Both the position numbers and the translations under genes were made by a program. Below are positions 16,582 to 25,197 of a stretch of 34,403 nt of DNA, one piece after another (position 1 is the first letter of the stretch; each line of letters starts with the position of its first letter). This stretch comes from an uncultured Burkholderiaceae bacterium (GTDB taxonomy: Bacteria > Pseudomonadota > Gammaproteobacteria > Burkholderiales > Burkholderiaceae_B): assembly GCA_937888805.1 (NCBI GenBank), contig CALBEY010000100.1, positions 1-34,403 on the forward strand, written 5' to 3'. The notes beneath the pieces were generated by a model. It was not told the DNA's origin, made no database searches, and worked only from the letters and a program-made list of their open reading frames with translations.

Positions 16582-17760
16582 ATGCCTAACGTTTTAGAAA
16601 CACTGGATCAATCTCGGCGTTGGTGCGAGGAAGAACAGATGATCATTGACTCGGTCAAACAGCTTTGCCAACAGAAAATTGCCCCCAGAGCGGCCGCTTA
16701 CGACCGAACCGGGGAGTTTCCTTGGGACAATGTGCGCGACATCAATGCCTTGGGTTTAAACGCCATGTTTGTGCCCGAAGAGTATGGCGGGGCGCCTTTA
16801 TCGTACGCCTGCTACTTGGCCTGCGTGAGAGAAATCAGCGAAGCCTGCGCCTCAACCGGCATTATTTGGGCCACCAATTTCCACGGCATGAAACCGTTGA
16901 TCGAGTTTGGCAACGCCGAGCAAAAAAAGCGACTGTTACCGCGCATTGCAGAAGGGGGCATTGGCTCTTTGGTCATCACCGAGCCGAGTGCAGGCTCAGA
17001 TGCCACCGGCATGAAAACCACCTTTACTGATCGCGGTGATCAGATCGAGATCAATGGCAGCAAGATCTTTATTTCCAATGGTGATGTGGCGGATCTTTAT
17101 TTGCTGTTTGGAAAATGGGCTGGTATTGACGATCCCAAGAAAGCCATCACCGCGGTTATTTTAGAAAAAGGCACACCTGGTCTTAGTGTTACTGGGGTAG
17201 AGGACAAAATGGGACACCGCGCTGCGAGCACGGCGTCTTTGTCTTTTGATCAGTGCTTGATCCCAAAAACGAACCTTCTGGTGGGTGCTGGCGCAGGGCT
17301 GGATGTGCTTCTCACGTCACTGAATCGCTCAAGACCCAGTGTCGCTGCACACGCCCTTGGCATCGCTCGTGCTGCTTTCAATGATTCGGTTGACTACATG
17401 AACGAAAGGCGCCAATTTCAGAAGCGCTTACTTGAGTTTCAAGGCCTACAGTTTCAGACCGCAGATCTCGCCGCCGAACTGGTGATGTGCGAGTCTTGGA
17501 TGTGGCATATCGCTGATCGTGTCGATAAAGGAGACTTTGACATCGGCATTGAAGCGTCGATCCTTAAACTTAAGGCCACAGACATCGCCATGCAGGTCAC
17601 GACCGACGCGGTTCAAAGCCTCGGTGGCTACGGCTATTGCAAGGATTACCGGGTAGAACGCTTAATGCGTGATGCCAAAATCACCCAAATCTGGGAAGGG
17701 ACCAATCAAATTCACCGGCAATTGATTGGTCGCAGCTTTTTACGCAAGGAAAAGAGATGA
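16582..17760 (+). CDS. Acyl-CoA dehydrogenase
   Basis: FAD enzyme that introduces the 2,3 double bond into acyl-CoA. 392 residues, standard length. Family stretches: I-T-E-P-S-A-G-S-D in the middle domain, N-E-R-R-Q-F in the C-terminal helices, S-L-G-G-Y-G-Y, and the catalytic base Glu372 in Q-I-W-E-G-T-N-Q-I. AAGGAAAG precedes the ATG. The stop overlaps the start of the next dehydrogenase (ATGA at 17757-17760). In the proposed pathway it would desaturate the ring carboxyl-CoA (AliB role). Electrons would pass to electron-transfer flavoprotein, which is not encoded here. Confidence 0.93.
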   Translation: MPNVLETLDQSRRWCEEEQMIIDSVKQLCQQKIAPRAAAYDRTGEFPWDNVRDINALGLNAMFVPEEYGGAPLSYACYLACVREISEACASTGIIWATNFHGMKPLIEFGNAEQKKRLLPRIAEGGIGSLVITEPSAGSDATGMKTTFTDRGDQIEINGSKIFISNGDVADLYLLFGKWAGIDDPKKAITAVILEKGTPGLSVTGVEDKMGHRAASTASLSFDQCLIPKTNLLVGAGAGLDVLLTSLNRSRPSVAAHALGIARAAFNDSVDYMNERRQFQKRLLEFQGLQFQTADLAAELVMCESWMWHIADRVDKGDFDIGIEASILKLKATDIAMQVTTDAVQSLGGYGYCKDYRVERLMRDAKITQIWEGTNQIHRQLIGRSFLRKEKR

Positions 17761-18632
17761 GCGATATCAAAACGATTGGTGTGGTGGGCTGTGGAACCAT
17801 GGGCACGGGCATTGCCATCGTGGCAGCTCGTGCCGGTTTTAAAACTCGACTCTTCGACACCCGCGAACAGGCCCTGGCACAAGCCAAGGCTCAAGCAAAA
17901 GCGTTTTTAGAGAAGTCTGTGGCGCGTGGCAAACTCGCCGCCGGCAAAGACATTGAGATCATGGCACAAATGTTTTCGACCACTGAACTGGCAGACTTGG
18001 CCGATTGCGATTTGATCATCGAAGCCGTCTTTGAAGACATCAAAGTCAAGCACGATATCTTTTCTCAGCTTGACAAGGTATGTCCGTCACACACCATTTT
18101 TGCGTCCAATACGTCAACCATTGCTATTACTGAAATCGCCGGTGGCAGTGGTCGCGATGATCGATTTGTGGGCATGCACTTTTGCCTTCCCGCGCAACTG
18201 ATGAAACTCGTTGAAATGTCCGCTGGCATGAAAACCTCTGCCGAGTCCTTTGATCGCGCTTGGCAACTTTGTTTGGCCTTAGGGCAGCAACCCGTCCGAA
18301 CCCAAGACACGCCTGGTTTTATCTTGAATTACTTCCTCATCCCTTGGCATAACGATGTGATCAACATGGTCGATCAAGGCGTTGCCACGCCAGCTGACAT
18401 TGATCTTGCCGTTAAAACCGCGCTGGGCTATCCACTTGGTCCATTAGAGCTTCTGGACATGGTGGGTATGGATACACAACGGCTGTTATGTGAAGCCATG
18501 GACGGTCTCACGCATGAGCCGCGCGCGGCTTGCCCGCCATTGGTCAAACGCATGATCGGCGCGGGGCTGCTCGGACGCAAATCCGGTCAGGGATTTTATT
18601 CCTATGAAAACAACAAGATTTTTGGAGCTTGA
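17757..18632 (+). CDS. 3-hydroxyacyl-CoA dehydrogenase, N-terminal half of a split PaaH/PaaC-like protein
   Basis: NAD-dependent oxidation of 3-hydroxyacyl-CoA. 291 residues: NAD Rossmann motif G-C-G-T-M-G-T-G at about 11-18, then the C-terminal dimer domain. The His-Glu dyad is His141 (in G-M-H-F-C-L-P) and Glu153 (in K-L-V-E-M), spaced 12 as in the mammalian enzyme. The usual F-N-P after the catalytic histidine is C-L-P here, an odd substitution. Its TGA at 18630 is in the same frame as the next gene, only two codons before that ATG; together they equal the roughly 505-residue two-part dehydrogenases of adipyl/phenylacetyl-CoA pathways. On its own it has all that short HADs need, so it should be active. 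Confidence 0.9.
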   Translation: MSDIKTIGVVGCGTMGTGIAIVAARAGFKTRLFDTREQALAQAKAQAKAFLEKSVARGKLAAGKDIEIMAQMFSTTELADLADCDLIIEAVFEDIKVKHDIFSQLDKVCPSHTIFASNTSTIAITEIAGGSGRDDRFVGMHFCLPAQLMKLVEMSAGMKTSAESFDRAWQLCLALGQQPVRTQDTPGFILNYFLIPWHNDVINMVDQGVATPADIDLAVKTALGYPLGPLELLDMVGMDTQRLLCEAMDGLTHEPRAACPPLVKRMIGAGLLGRKSGQGFYSYENNKIFGA

Positions 18633-18638
18633 AAGACC

Positions 18639-19292
18639 ATGACTTATCGAATCTTTCAACGAGGCGAAAGCTTCTCTTTCCCCAATAGTCATGCTTTCAC
18701 GACGCAAGCAGACAGCCAGGCGAAGGCAGTCATCTTTATAGGGTCCGAGGCTGGACATGCTTATCGCAAACAGGCTAGCGGTCTTGACCTAGCACCATTC
18801 GTTTTGATTGAACTATCCAACGAGTGTCTGGGTCTGCACATTGGTGACGATAACGGCCCAGGCAATGTGCTTGGCTTTGCGCGCTTTCGACTGGGCAGCG
18901 CTGATCCCACCAATTTGGTCGAGTTGGTGCGCAAGCCTTGGACAACTGACGAGGCCCTGGCACAAGCAAAATCGAGCTTAGAAGCCGCCGGCTTGGTGGT
19001 AGCCGTTTGCCAAGACTTGCCTGGCCGGATTCTCAACCGATTACTGAGGCCCTATTACAACGCGGCTCTGCGTCGCCTTGATGATGGCCTGGCTAGCGCC
19101 AAAGACATGGATGCAACGCTGCGCATGGGACTGGGCTATCCCGAAGGCCCCATCGAATTGTTGAACCGCACCGGACTGGCTGAACATTTTGAGGTGACTC
19201 AAGCCTTATACGAGCAGCTTGGTCAAGAAGCTTATGCACCCGCTCGACGAGCACGCACCGCATGGCTGCGCCAACAGTCAGAAGAGAACTAA
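18639..19292 (+). CDS. C-terminal half of split 3-hydroxyacyl-CoA dehydrogenase (reduced Rossmann plus 3HCDH C-terminal domain)
   Basis: 217 residues. The first part (about 1-105) has no G-x-G-x-x-G and looks like the degenerate Rossmann-like domain found in the second half of PaaH/PaaC-type enzymes. The last part, from D-L-P-G-R-I-L-N-R-L-L to G-L-G-Y-P-E-G-P-I-E-L-L-N, is a 3-hydroxyacyl-CoA dehydrogenase C-terminal domain. It cannot bind NAD in the usual way, so it is unlikely to be an enzyme alone. It is in frame with the preceding gene after a TGA, with GAAAGA just before the ATG. It may associate with the first half or be a leftover of it. Confidence 0.78.
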   Translation: MTYRIFQRGESFSFPNSHAFTTQADSQAKAVIFIGSEAGHAYRKQASGLDLAPFVLIELSNECLGLHIGDDNGPGNVLGFARFRLGSADPTNLVELVRKPWTTDEALAQAKSSLEAAGLVVAVCQDLPGRILNRLLRPYYNAALRRLDDGLASAKDMDATLRMGLGYPEGPIELLNRTGLAEHFEVTQALYEQLGQEAYAPARRARTAWLRQQSEEN

Positions 19293-19295
19293 ACC

Positions 19296-20405
19296 ATGCA
19301 ACCTTTAGACGGCGTATGCGTCCTTGATTTCAGTACCCTTTTGCCTGGGCCCATGTGCACGCTTTTGTTGGCTGAGGCTGGTGCTGATGTCATCAAAATT
19401 GAACGCCCTGGTTCAGGCGACGACATGCGCGGATACGAGCCTCGGATCGGATCCGATAGTGTGAATTTTGCGCTGCTTAATCGTGGCAAAAAATCAATCA
19501 CAGCTCATTTAAAAGAGACCAATGACCTGGCTGCCATTAAGCAATTGATCGCAAAAGCAGATGTGATCGTAGAGCAGTTTCGCCCGGGTGTCATGGCGCG
19601 ACTGGGCTTGGGATTTGAGGACGTCTGCAAAATCAATCCCAAAATCATCTATTGCTCGATCACTGGTTTCGGGCAACATGGGCCCCTGTCACAAATAGCG
19701 GCCCACGATTTGAACTATCAGGCTGAGGCGGGCATGCTGAGCCTCACCAGTGATGATCACGGCAACCCAACCATTCCACCAACCTTGACTGCCGATTTGG
19801 CCGGTGGGGCCTATCCGGCGGTGATGAACATTTTGTTGGCGCTGCGTCAGCGCGACCTGGATGGACAAGCTCGCCACCTCGACATTGCCATGGCCGATAA
19901 TCTGTTTACACTCATGTATTGGGGATTAGGCAATGGTTTGGCCGCACAACAATGGCCCAAACAGGGCGGTGAACTTGTCACCGGCGGCAGTGCGCGTTAT
20001 CAGATCTACCGCACGTCTGACGGTAAGTATCTGGCAACAGCGCCTATCGAGGATAAGTTCTGGCACACATTCCTGGCCTTAATTGACCTAGCCGAACTAA
20101 AAGACTCAGCCGTGATGGCGCCTGTACGCGAAACCATTGCGAACAAACTCAAAAGCCAAACGCTGGCGCACTGGCTTAATATCTTTGAGGGTCATGATGT
20201 TTGTGTCAGCGAGATAAAGCCGCTTGCTAGCGCGATTGACAATCCACATTTTGTCGCACGAGGCGTTTTTAACCAGACGGTGAGCAACAGCGAAGGTCAA
20301 ACCGTCACTGCCTTACCGGTTCCGATTGACCCCGCCTTCAGGCCCAGCACATCAACTCGAGGGACGCCTGCGCTTGGCGAACACAACAAAGAGATCGTGG
20401 GGTAA
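19296..20405 (+). CDS. Class III CoA-transferase family, alpha-methylacyl-CoA racemase-like
   Basis: 369 residues. It begins L-D-G-V-C-V-L-D-F-S-T-L-L-P-G-P, then E-A-G-A-D-V-I-K-I-E, the shared family N-terminus. The A-H-D-L-N-Y motif with Asp138 matches the G-H-D-I-N-Y active-site motif of alpha-methylacyl-CoA racemases better than that of true CoA-transferases. Together with its AMACR-like length this favours epimerising the carbon next to the thioester. Such an enzyme would be useful if the substrate carries an alpha branch or ring carbon of the wrong configuration. Starts 3 bases after the previous stop, and is the last gene of the cluster before the hairpin at 20467. Confidence 0.85.
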   Translation: MQPLDGVCVLDFSTLLPGPMCTLLLAEAGADVIKIERPGSGDDMRGYEPRIGSDSVNFALLNRGKKSITAHLKETNDLAAIKQLIAKADVIVEQFRPGVMARLGLGFEDVCKINPKIIYCSITGFGQHGPLSQIAAHDLNYQAEAGMLSLTSDDHGNPTIPPTLTADLAGGAYPAVMNILLALRQRDLDGQARHLDIAMADNLFTLMYWGLGNGLAAQQWPKQGGELVTGGSARYQIYRTSDGKYLATAPIEDKFWHTFLALIDLAELKDSAVMAPVRETIANKLKSQTLAHWLNIFEGHDVCVSEIKPLASAIDNPHFVARGVFNQTVSNSEGQTVTALPVPIDPAFRPSTSTRGTPALGEHNKEIVG

Positions 20406-20466
20406 ATTTGTGAATGAGGTTTAGCGGCAACACTCACTGACTTTTATAGGGCTCTATTAAAGATGT

Positions 20467-20510
20467 CAAACACCCAGCTTAATTTAGGGGGTGATTAAGC
20501 TAGGTATTTG
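20467..20510. terminator. Long imperfect hairpin between convergent operons
   Basis: Arms at 20467-20483 and 20494-20510 pair over 17 positions with only two C-A mismatches, around a 10-base loop. The inner 8 pairs (AGCTTAAT/ATTAAGCT) are perfect. Its place between two convergent stops suggests a bidirectional terminator. The T-rich tail is poor, so efficiency is uncertain. Confidence 0.65.
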
Positions 20511-20531
20511 ATTATTAAAGTTACTTGTCGA

Positions 20532-21467
20532 CTATTGGCTTTTCAGCATGGTGGCAAACGAGTCAGATTCAGTTTTGAGAATTTGAGTCGTCTGAGCCGG
20601 ACCATAAAAAGTGCCATCCATGTAGCGGCTAGAGGCTGCTTTTTGAACCAACTCAACTGCCATGGCTTGCTCGACCGAAGCTGCTAACTTATCCACAACG
20701 GCCTTAGGCGTGCCTTTTGGTGCTGAAAGCGTCAGGTAACTTGTGGTACCAATTGGGTATCCCAAATCTTTCATAGACACAAGATTGGGGGCCAACAAAA
20801 GGCGGTCGTAAGATGTCGCAAAGAGCGCCTTTGCTGCCCCACTTTGAACGTGCGGGGCCCAAGAACCACCTGAATAGGCAATATCAACATCACCAGACAG
20901 AGCCGCTTGAACAGCGCCGTTGCCCCCTTTGACGGGCACAGGAATCATCTCAACGCCTTCTATTTTACCAATGTAATTCATGACCAACTTATCAACCAAG
21001 AAAAAGGAAGCGTATTTGATTGGTCGATTCTCTTTTTTTGCGATAGCAACCAACTCGGGTAGTGTTTGATAAGGCTTATCAGATTTTGCAAACATGGCCC
21101 CTTGAAACTGAGCAATAGTGGCAATGTGCTGAAAATCATCATTCTTGTAAGCAGTTTTGGCGGCTTGGGGCTCCAGAGAAAACGTAGAAGACGTTGTCGC
21201 GAGCAGCGTGTAACCATCTGCGTCGCTTCTAGCCACACGGGAGGCTGCAACACCACCGCCTGCACCAGAAACGTTTTGAACCAAAATCGTTGTATTTAGT
21301 ATCTTCCCAAGTGGTTCAGTCAGCGCCCTAACAACGGCATCGGTACCACCACCTGCCCCGTATCCAACAATAACGGTAATGGGTTTAGAAGGAAAATTAT
21401 CTGCGTATGCCGTTGATAAAGAGAAACTCGCAAGTGTCGCTAAAGCAAAGCCAAGTGCTTTTTTCAT
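20532..21467 (-). CDS. tctC: Tripartite tricarboxylate transporter receptor (Bug family)
   Basis: Periplasmic binding protein of 311 residues. A clear signal peptide ends A-Y-A before D-N-F-P. The mature start K-P-I-T-V-I-V-G-Y-G-A-G-G-G-T-D is diagnostic for Bug/TctC proteins. AGGAGA stands 8 bases before the ATG. It delivers a carboxylate to the TctA/TctB membrane pair encoded just upstream. Such receptors are very numerous in Burkholderiales and their ligands vary widely, so no ligand is proposed. Here the gene comes last, 172 bases after tctA. Confidence 0.93.
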   Translation of the reverse strand: MKKALGFALATLASFSLSTAYADNFPSKPITVIVGYGAGGGTDAVVRALTEPLGKILNTTILVQNVSGAGGGVAASRVARSDADGYTLLATTSSTFSLEPQAAKTAYKNDDFQHIATIAQFQGAMFAKSDKPYQTLPELVAIAKKENRPIKYASFFLVDKLVMNYIGKIEGVEMIPVPVKGGNGAVQAALSGDVDIAYSGGSWAPHVQSGAAKALFATSYDRLLLAPNLVSMKDLGYPIGTTSYLTLSAPKGTPKAVVDKLAASVEQAMAVELVQKAASSRYMDGTFYGPAQTTQILKTESDSFATMLKSQ

Positions 21468-21639
21468 GATTTGTCTCCTGTCACTTATGTTTGTTATTAG
21501 TTGTAGAGTTACCCGATACCAACTCGGACCCCTGAGTCTTTTATAGCTTTGTAAACGGACTCTTGTCCATCAAGCATTTAAAGATTACTACCCTATGGTA
21601 ATCCAATGGATAAGGAAATTCACCCGGTTCACTTTAAGC

Positions 21640-23139
21640 CTAGTTTGGTAGTTTGGGCCGGTTACCTGCACTAAACCGCCAAACGGAGAAAATAGCCAGC
21701 AACAGAAATACGATGGCAACAGGATGATTGATGAGCGTTGCCGGATTTGCATCAGAAATAATCAATGCCTGCCTGACCGACAACTCTGTCATGGGACCCA
21801 ACACGTAACCCACGACAAAGGTAACAAATGAATAGTCGTACTTCTTCATGAAGTAACCAACAATGGCAAAAACAATCATCAGGTACACCCCGAAAAGCCC
21901 ACCGCCCTCGAGGTAAGCACCAACAAAGCAAAGAAAAACGATGATTGGCAGAATCACCGTGTCGCCAACAGAAATGACGCGTGAGAAGAATCGTTGACCA
22001 ATAATACCCACCAGTAGCAGCATAAAAGATGCCACAATCATGCCTAAAAAAATCCCGTAAACCAACTCGTTGTTGTCACGGAATAGAAATGGGCCAGGCG
22101 TCAGGCCATGCATCATGAAGGCGCCCATCAGTAGAGCAGTTGCAACACTCCCGGGCAGCCCAATGGCAAAGACAGGTACGAGCGTGGCAGGTACCGAAGC
22201 GTTATCGGCTGACTCAGACGCGGCAACCCCCTCAGGTGCCCCCTGACCAAAGGCTTCTGGGTGCTTGGATGCCTTTTTTACCCATGCATAACCCAAGAAA
22301 GACGCCAAGGTAGCGCCAAGACCAGGCAAAATCCCAATGACTATCCCAACAAACGTGCCTTTCAGCATGGCCGGTAACAATCCGACAAACTCACGCATCG
22401 ACAACCGCGAGGCATCGTCTGATGGCGCTTTGATTTGATTCACTTTGTGCGCGTAATTCCCTCGCCACGCTTTGTCGATTTGTACCAGTACCTCTGACAA
22501 GGCCAATGTCCCGATTGCAACCGCTAATAATGGAATACCGTCGTACAACTCAATAAACCCAAAGGTCAATCTAGGTAGGCCTGTCTCAAGATCCAACCCG
22601 ATCGCGGCCAATAGCAAACCAAAGAGACCCGAAATGATGCCTTTGTAAAACGAACGACCGGAAACAGCGGCAATGAAAGTGATCGCAAAAATCAGAATCG
22701 AAGAGATTTCAATTGGACCTAGCCCAACGGCCAGCTTTGCAAGGGGTAGTGCCAGCACAATCAGTGCAATGGTTGCGAGCACATCGCCGATGACCGACGC
22801 GTACAGAGCCACTTTGAGCGCTTTCTGTGATTCACCCTTAAGCGTCATGGGGTAGCCATCAATAGTGGTCACGACTGAAGAAGGCTCGCCCGGTACATTA
22901 ATCAAAATAGCCGAGACTGCCGACCCGGCCGCACCACCTTTGTTGACCCCAATTAAAAACGAGATTGCAATCAAGGCTGGCATTTCAAAGGTGAACGGAA
23001 TCAAAAGGGCAATGGCAGTTGCCCGATTCATACCAGGCAGCGCGCCAACAAGATATCCAATAGACACGCCCAAAGCAATATAGGCGAACATCTTGACGGT
23101 AAAAACATCACCAAATGCTGCTAAAAAATAGTCGATCAT
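21640..23139 (-). CDS. tctA: Tripartite tricarboxylate transporter large permease TctA
   Basis: 499 residues and about a dozen membrane helices. The two repeated family motifs are V-G-A-L-P-G-M-N-R-A near residue 32 and G-I-L-P-G-L-G-A-T-L in the second half, followed by the E-G-V-A-A-S-E-S-A-D-N-A loop. This is the channel subunit of a cation-coupled carboxylate importer. Its ATG overlaps the tctB stop by four bases (23136-23139), so the two subunits are coupled. Confidence 0.95.
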   Translation of the reverse strand: MIDYFLAAFGDVFTVKMFAYIALGVSIGYLVGALPGMNRATAIALLIPFTFEMPALIAISFLIGVNKGGAAGSAVSAILINVPGEPSSVVTTIDGYPMTLKGESQKALKVALYASVIGDVLATIALIVLALPLAKLAVGLGPIEISSILIFAITFIAAVSGRSFYKGIISGLFGLLLAAIGLDLETGLPRLTFGFIELYDGIPLLAVAIGTLALSEVLVQIDKAWRGNYAHKVNQIKAPSDDASRLSMREFVGLLPAMLKGTFVGIVIGILPGLGATLASFLGYAWVKKASKHPEAFGQGAPEGVAASESADNASVPATLVPVFAIGLPGSVATALLMGAFMMHGLTPGPFLFRDNNELVYGIFLGMIVASFMLLLVGIIGQRFFSRVISVGDTVILPIIVFLCFVGAYLEGGGLFGVYLMIVFAIVGYFMKKYDYSFVTFVVGYVLGPMTELSVRQALIISDANPATLINHPVAIVFLLLAIFSVWRFSAGNRPKLPN

Positions 23140-23585
23140 GGTAGCGGTGTCTTTAGAACATAAATCGCCAAGACGTAGATCACCAATACAGGCAACACAC
23201 TAGACAACAACAGCACCCATAGACGCCTCTCACCCATAATCAACGCAATCGACAATATCAAAATTGGGCCACCGATCAACACGCCGAGCACACTAATTAA
23301 CCAGACACCGAACGTAATCACGGACACGAGGAAAATAAAAATCAGCACTTGAAAAGGACTGATTATTTGAGTTTGGTCTGTTGAGTAATGACCTTTTTTG
23401 AAAATGGCCTGTCCTAGCAACAACACAGAAAAAATAGCCAAAGCACCACACACCGCGTTGGGGTAGGTATAGGGCGACAGACCATACCACTGCCCGTCGG
23501 ATACCTCAGATGGAATCACCACCAAAAGCATCAACAAGCTGAAAGTTAGCAAAAATAAGCTACCCACGACATCTGCTCTGCGCAA
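23136..23585 (-). CDS. tctB: Tripartite tricarboxylate transporter small permease TctB
   Basis: 149 residues with four hydrophobic segments, the form of the small membrane subunit. I accept a TTG start at 23585 because AAAGGAGG lies 7 bases upstream; the ATG at 23590 is out of frame. First gene of the leftward operon. A TATACT box on the - strand (23632-23637) is a possible -10 element, but I found no good -35. The gap to the divergent MmgE/PrpD gene is 130 bases. Confidence 0.88.
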   Translation of the reverse strand: MRRADVVGSLFLLTFSLLMLLVVIPSEVSDGQWYGLSPYTYPNAVCGALAIFSVLLLGQAIFKKGHYSTDQTQIISPFQVLIFIFLVSVITFGVWLISVLGVLIGGPILILSIALIMGERRLWVLLLSSVLPVLVIYVLAIYVLKTPLP

Positions 23586-23715
23586 ACCATCGCCTCCTTT
23601 TTGACCTTCCTGTTTTATTTTTATTTTTTTGAGTATAGCAACGAGAACTCTCTAGCAGTACCATTTGAATCTTGTCGTGGTTACTTAGTGAGAGCAAGAC
23701 ATTTTGGAGTAAGGT

Positions 23716-25068
23716 GTGGTTACAACTGATCTAACAGAAACGCTCACTCGATTTCTAGTGGCGCAACATCGATTTCCTGATGATGTGATGCATGAGGCCA
23801 AGCGAGCCATCCTTGGCTACTTCGCAGCAGCTTTTTCTGGCATCGAGAGTCCGATCTGGCAAAGTGCCAAGCGAGCTTTACAAGAGATCGGTCAACCAGG
23901 GGCCTGCACAGCGCTAGGAACCACGACCCGCTGGTCGCCTCAAGATGCTGCCTTCTTGAATGCTATTTCGGGCAATGTTCTTGACTTCGACGATACCCAC
24001 TTGCCGACCATTATTCATCCCTCTTCCCCTGTCGTTCCTGTCCTGTGGGCTTTAAGTAATCGTCTGCAATTTAGTGGGCAGGAAATGTTGGAAGCATTAA
24101 TCCTGTCTTTCGAAGTCATGTGCCGACTTGGCAATGCCACCCATCCAGACTCTTACAAACGGGGCTTTCACGTAACCGCTACTTGTGGCACGGTAGGCGC
24201 TGCAGTGGCGGCCGCACTGCTTTTAAAACGCAATCAACAGCAACTCAAAGATATCATTGGCTTGGCGGCCAACCAAGGCGCAGGTCTCATCGCTAATTTA
24301 GCGAAGCCAGCCAAAGCAATCAGTGTGGGTAACGCGGCACGCAATGGCTTACTAGCCCCCACGTTTGTGGCAGCCGGTATCACCGCATCACCAAATGCTT
24401 TGGAGGGTCAGTTTGGGTTCATTCAAGCCATGTGCAATGAGGGTCACCCGCAGGCGCTTGTGGATCAACTGGGAGCTGACTGGGAAATTCGTCGCGTAGC
24501 CCAGAAACCCTATCCAACCGGGGTGGTTTTAAACCCTGTGATTGACGCCTGCCTAGAACTGCGCGACCAATTGGGCGGCTCAGTCGACCATGTTGTATCG
24601 ATAACGGTCATCGGCCATCCGTTACTTAAAGACCGCGCCGATAGGCCCACTGTGTCGTCAGTGCCAGATGCTCGGTTGAGTGTTCAGCACACTGTTGCTG
24701 TCACGCTTTTACGTGGCCTACCTAGCGTGGCTTCGTTTCACGAATCAGCCTATGTTGATCCTTCAATAATGGCGCTGGCGCACCGAATCAATGTTCAGGT
24801 TGATGAAAGCATAAGTGTTGAAGGCGCGGCGATCTCGATCGCATTAAGCAACGGCAGCACATTGTCATGCAAAGTTGCAAAAGGCCGAGGCAGTTTGAGT
24901 AATCCTTTATCAGACAGCGATTTAGAGGCCAAGCTTACGAATTCCGTTCTTTTGTCAACACCCGAGTACTCACCCTTAGCGTTTATCGAACGTGTTTGGA
25001 ATGCTGATGCGCTCCCAAATGGAGCAGACTTATTCGCCTGCCTTCCCACCCAAGAATACGAGACGTAA
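23716..25068 (+). CDS. MmgE/PrpD family protein
   Basis: 450 residues, normal length for this family, which includes 2-methylcitrate dehydratase and other dehydratases or isomerases of tricarboxylic and related acids. The N-terminal half has the L-D-F-D-D-T-H stretch and an H-V-T-A-T-C-G-T-V-G-A-A helix seen across the family; K-P-Y-P-T-G lies in the middle. GTG start with GGAG 6 bases upstream. It diverges from the tct operon, a common pairing in which the transporter probably imports the substrate. The exact reaction cannot be told from sequence. Confidence 0.9.
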   Translation: MVTTDLTETLTRFLVAQHRFPDDVMHEAKRAILGYFAAAFSGIESPIWQSAKRALQEIGQPGACTALGTTTRWSPQDAAFLNAISGNVLDFDDTHLPTIIHPSSPVVPVLWALSNRLQFSGQEMLEALILSFEVMCRLGNATHPDSYKRGFHVTATCGTVGAAVAAALLLKRNQQQLKDIIGLAANQGAGLIANLAKPAKAISVGNAARNGLLAPTFVAAGITASPNALEGQFGFIQAMCNEGHPQALVDQLGADWEIRRVAQKPYPTGVVLNPVIDACLELRDQLGGSVDHVVSITVIGHPLLKDRADRPTVSSVPDARLSVQHTVAVTLLRGLPSVASFHESAYVDPSIMALAHRINVQVDESISVEGAAISIALSNGSTLSCKVAKGRGSLSNPLSDSDLEAKLTNSVLLSTPEYSPLAFIERVWNADALPNGADLFACLPTQEYET

Positions 25069-25197
25069 ACCGAGCGCTAAATTGAACACTTGCTTGATTG
25101 CATGGCACAAAACCCGTTTTCTAAATACCTTGAGAACGGATTGCGCCGACAAGCCCAGCTAGCAGTTACGCTAACCTTGGCGACCATGGAGACCACT

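Noticed and set aside
25090..25197. N-terminal extension of the lactonase-like protein from TTG 25090
   Set aside because: The extension has no family match or signal peptide, and a good ribosome site precedes ATG 25198.
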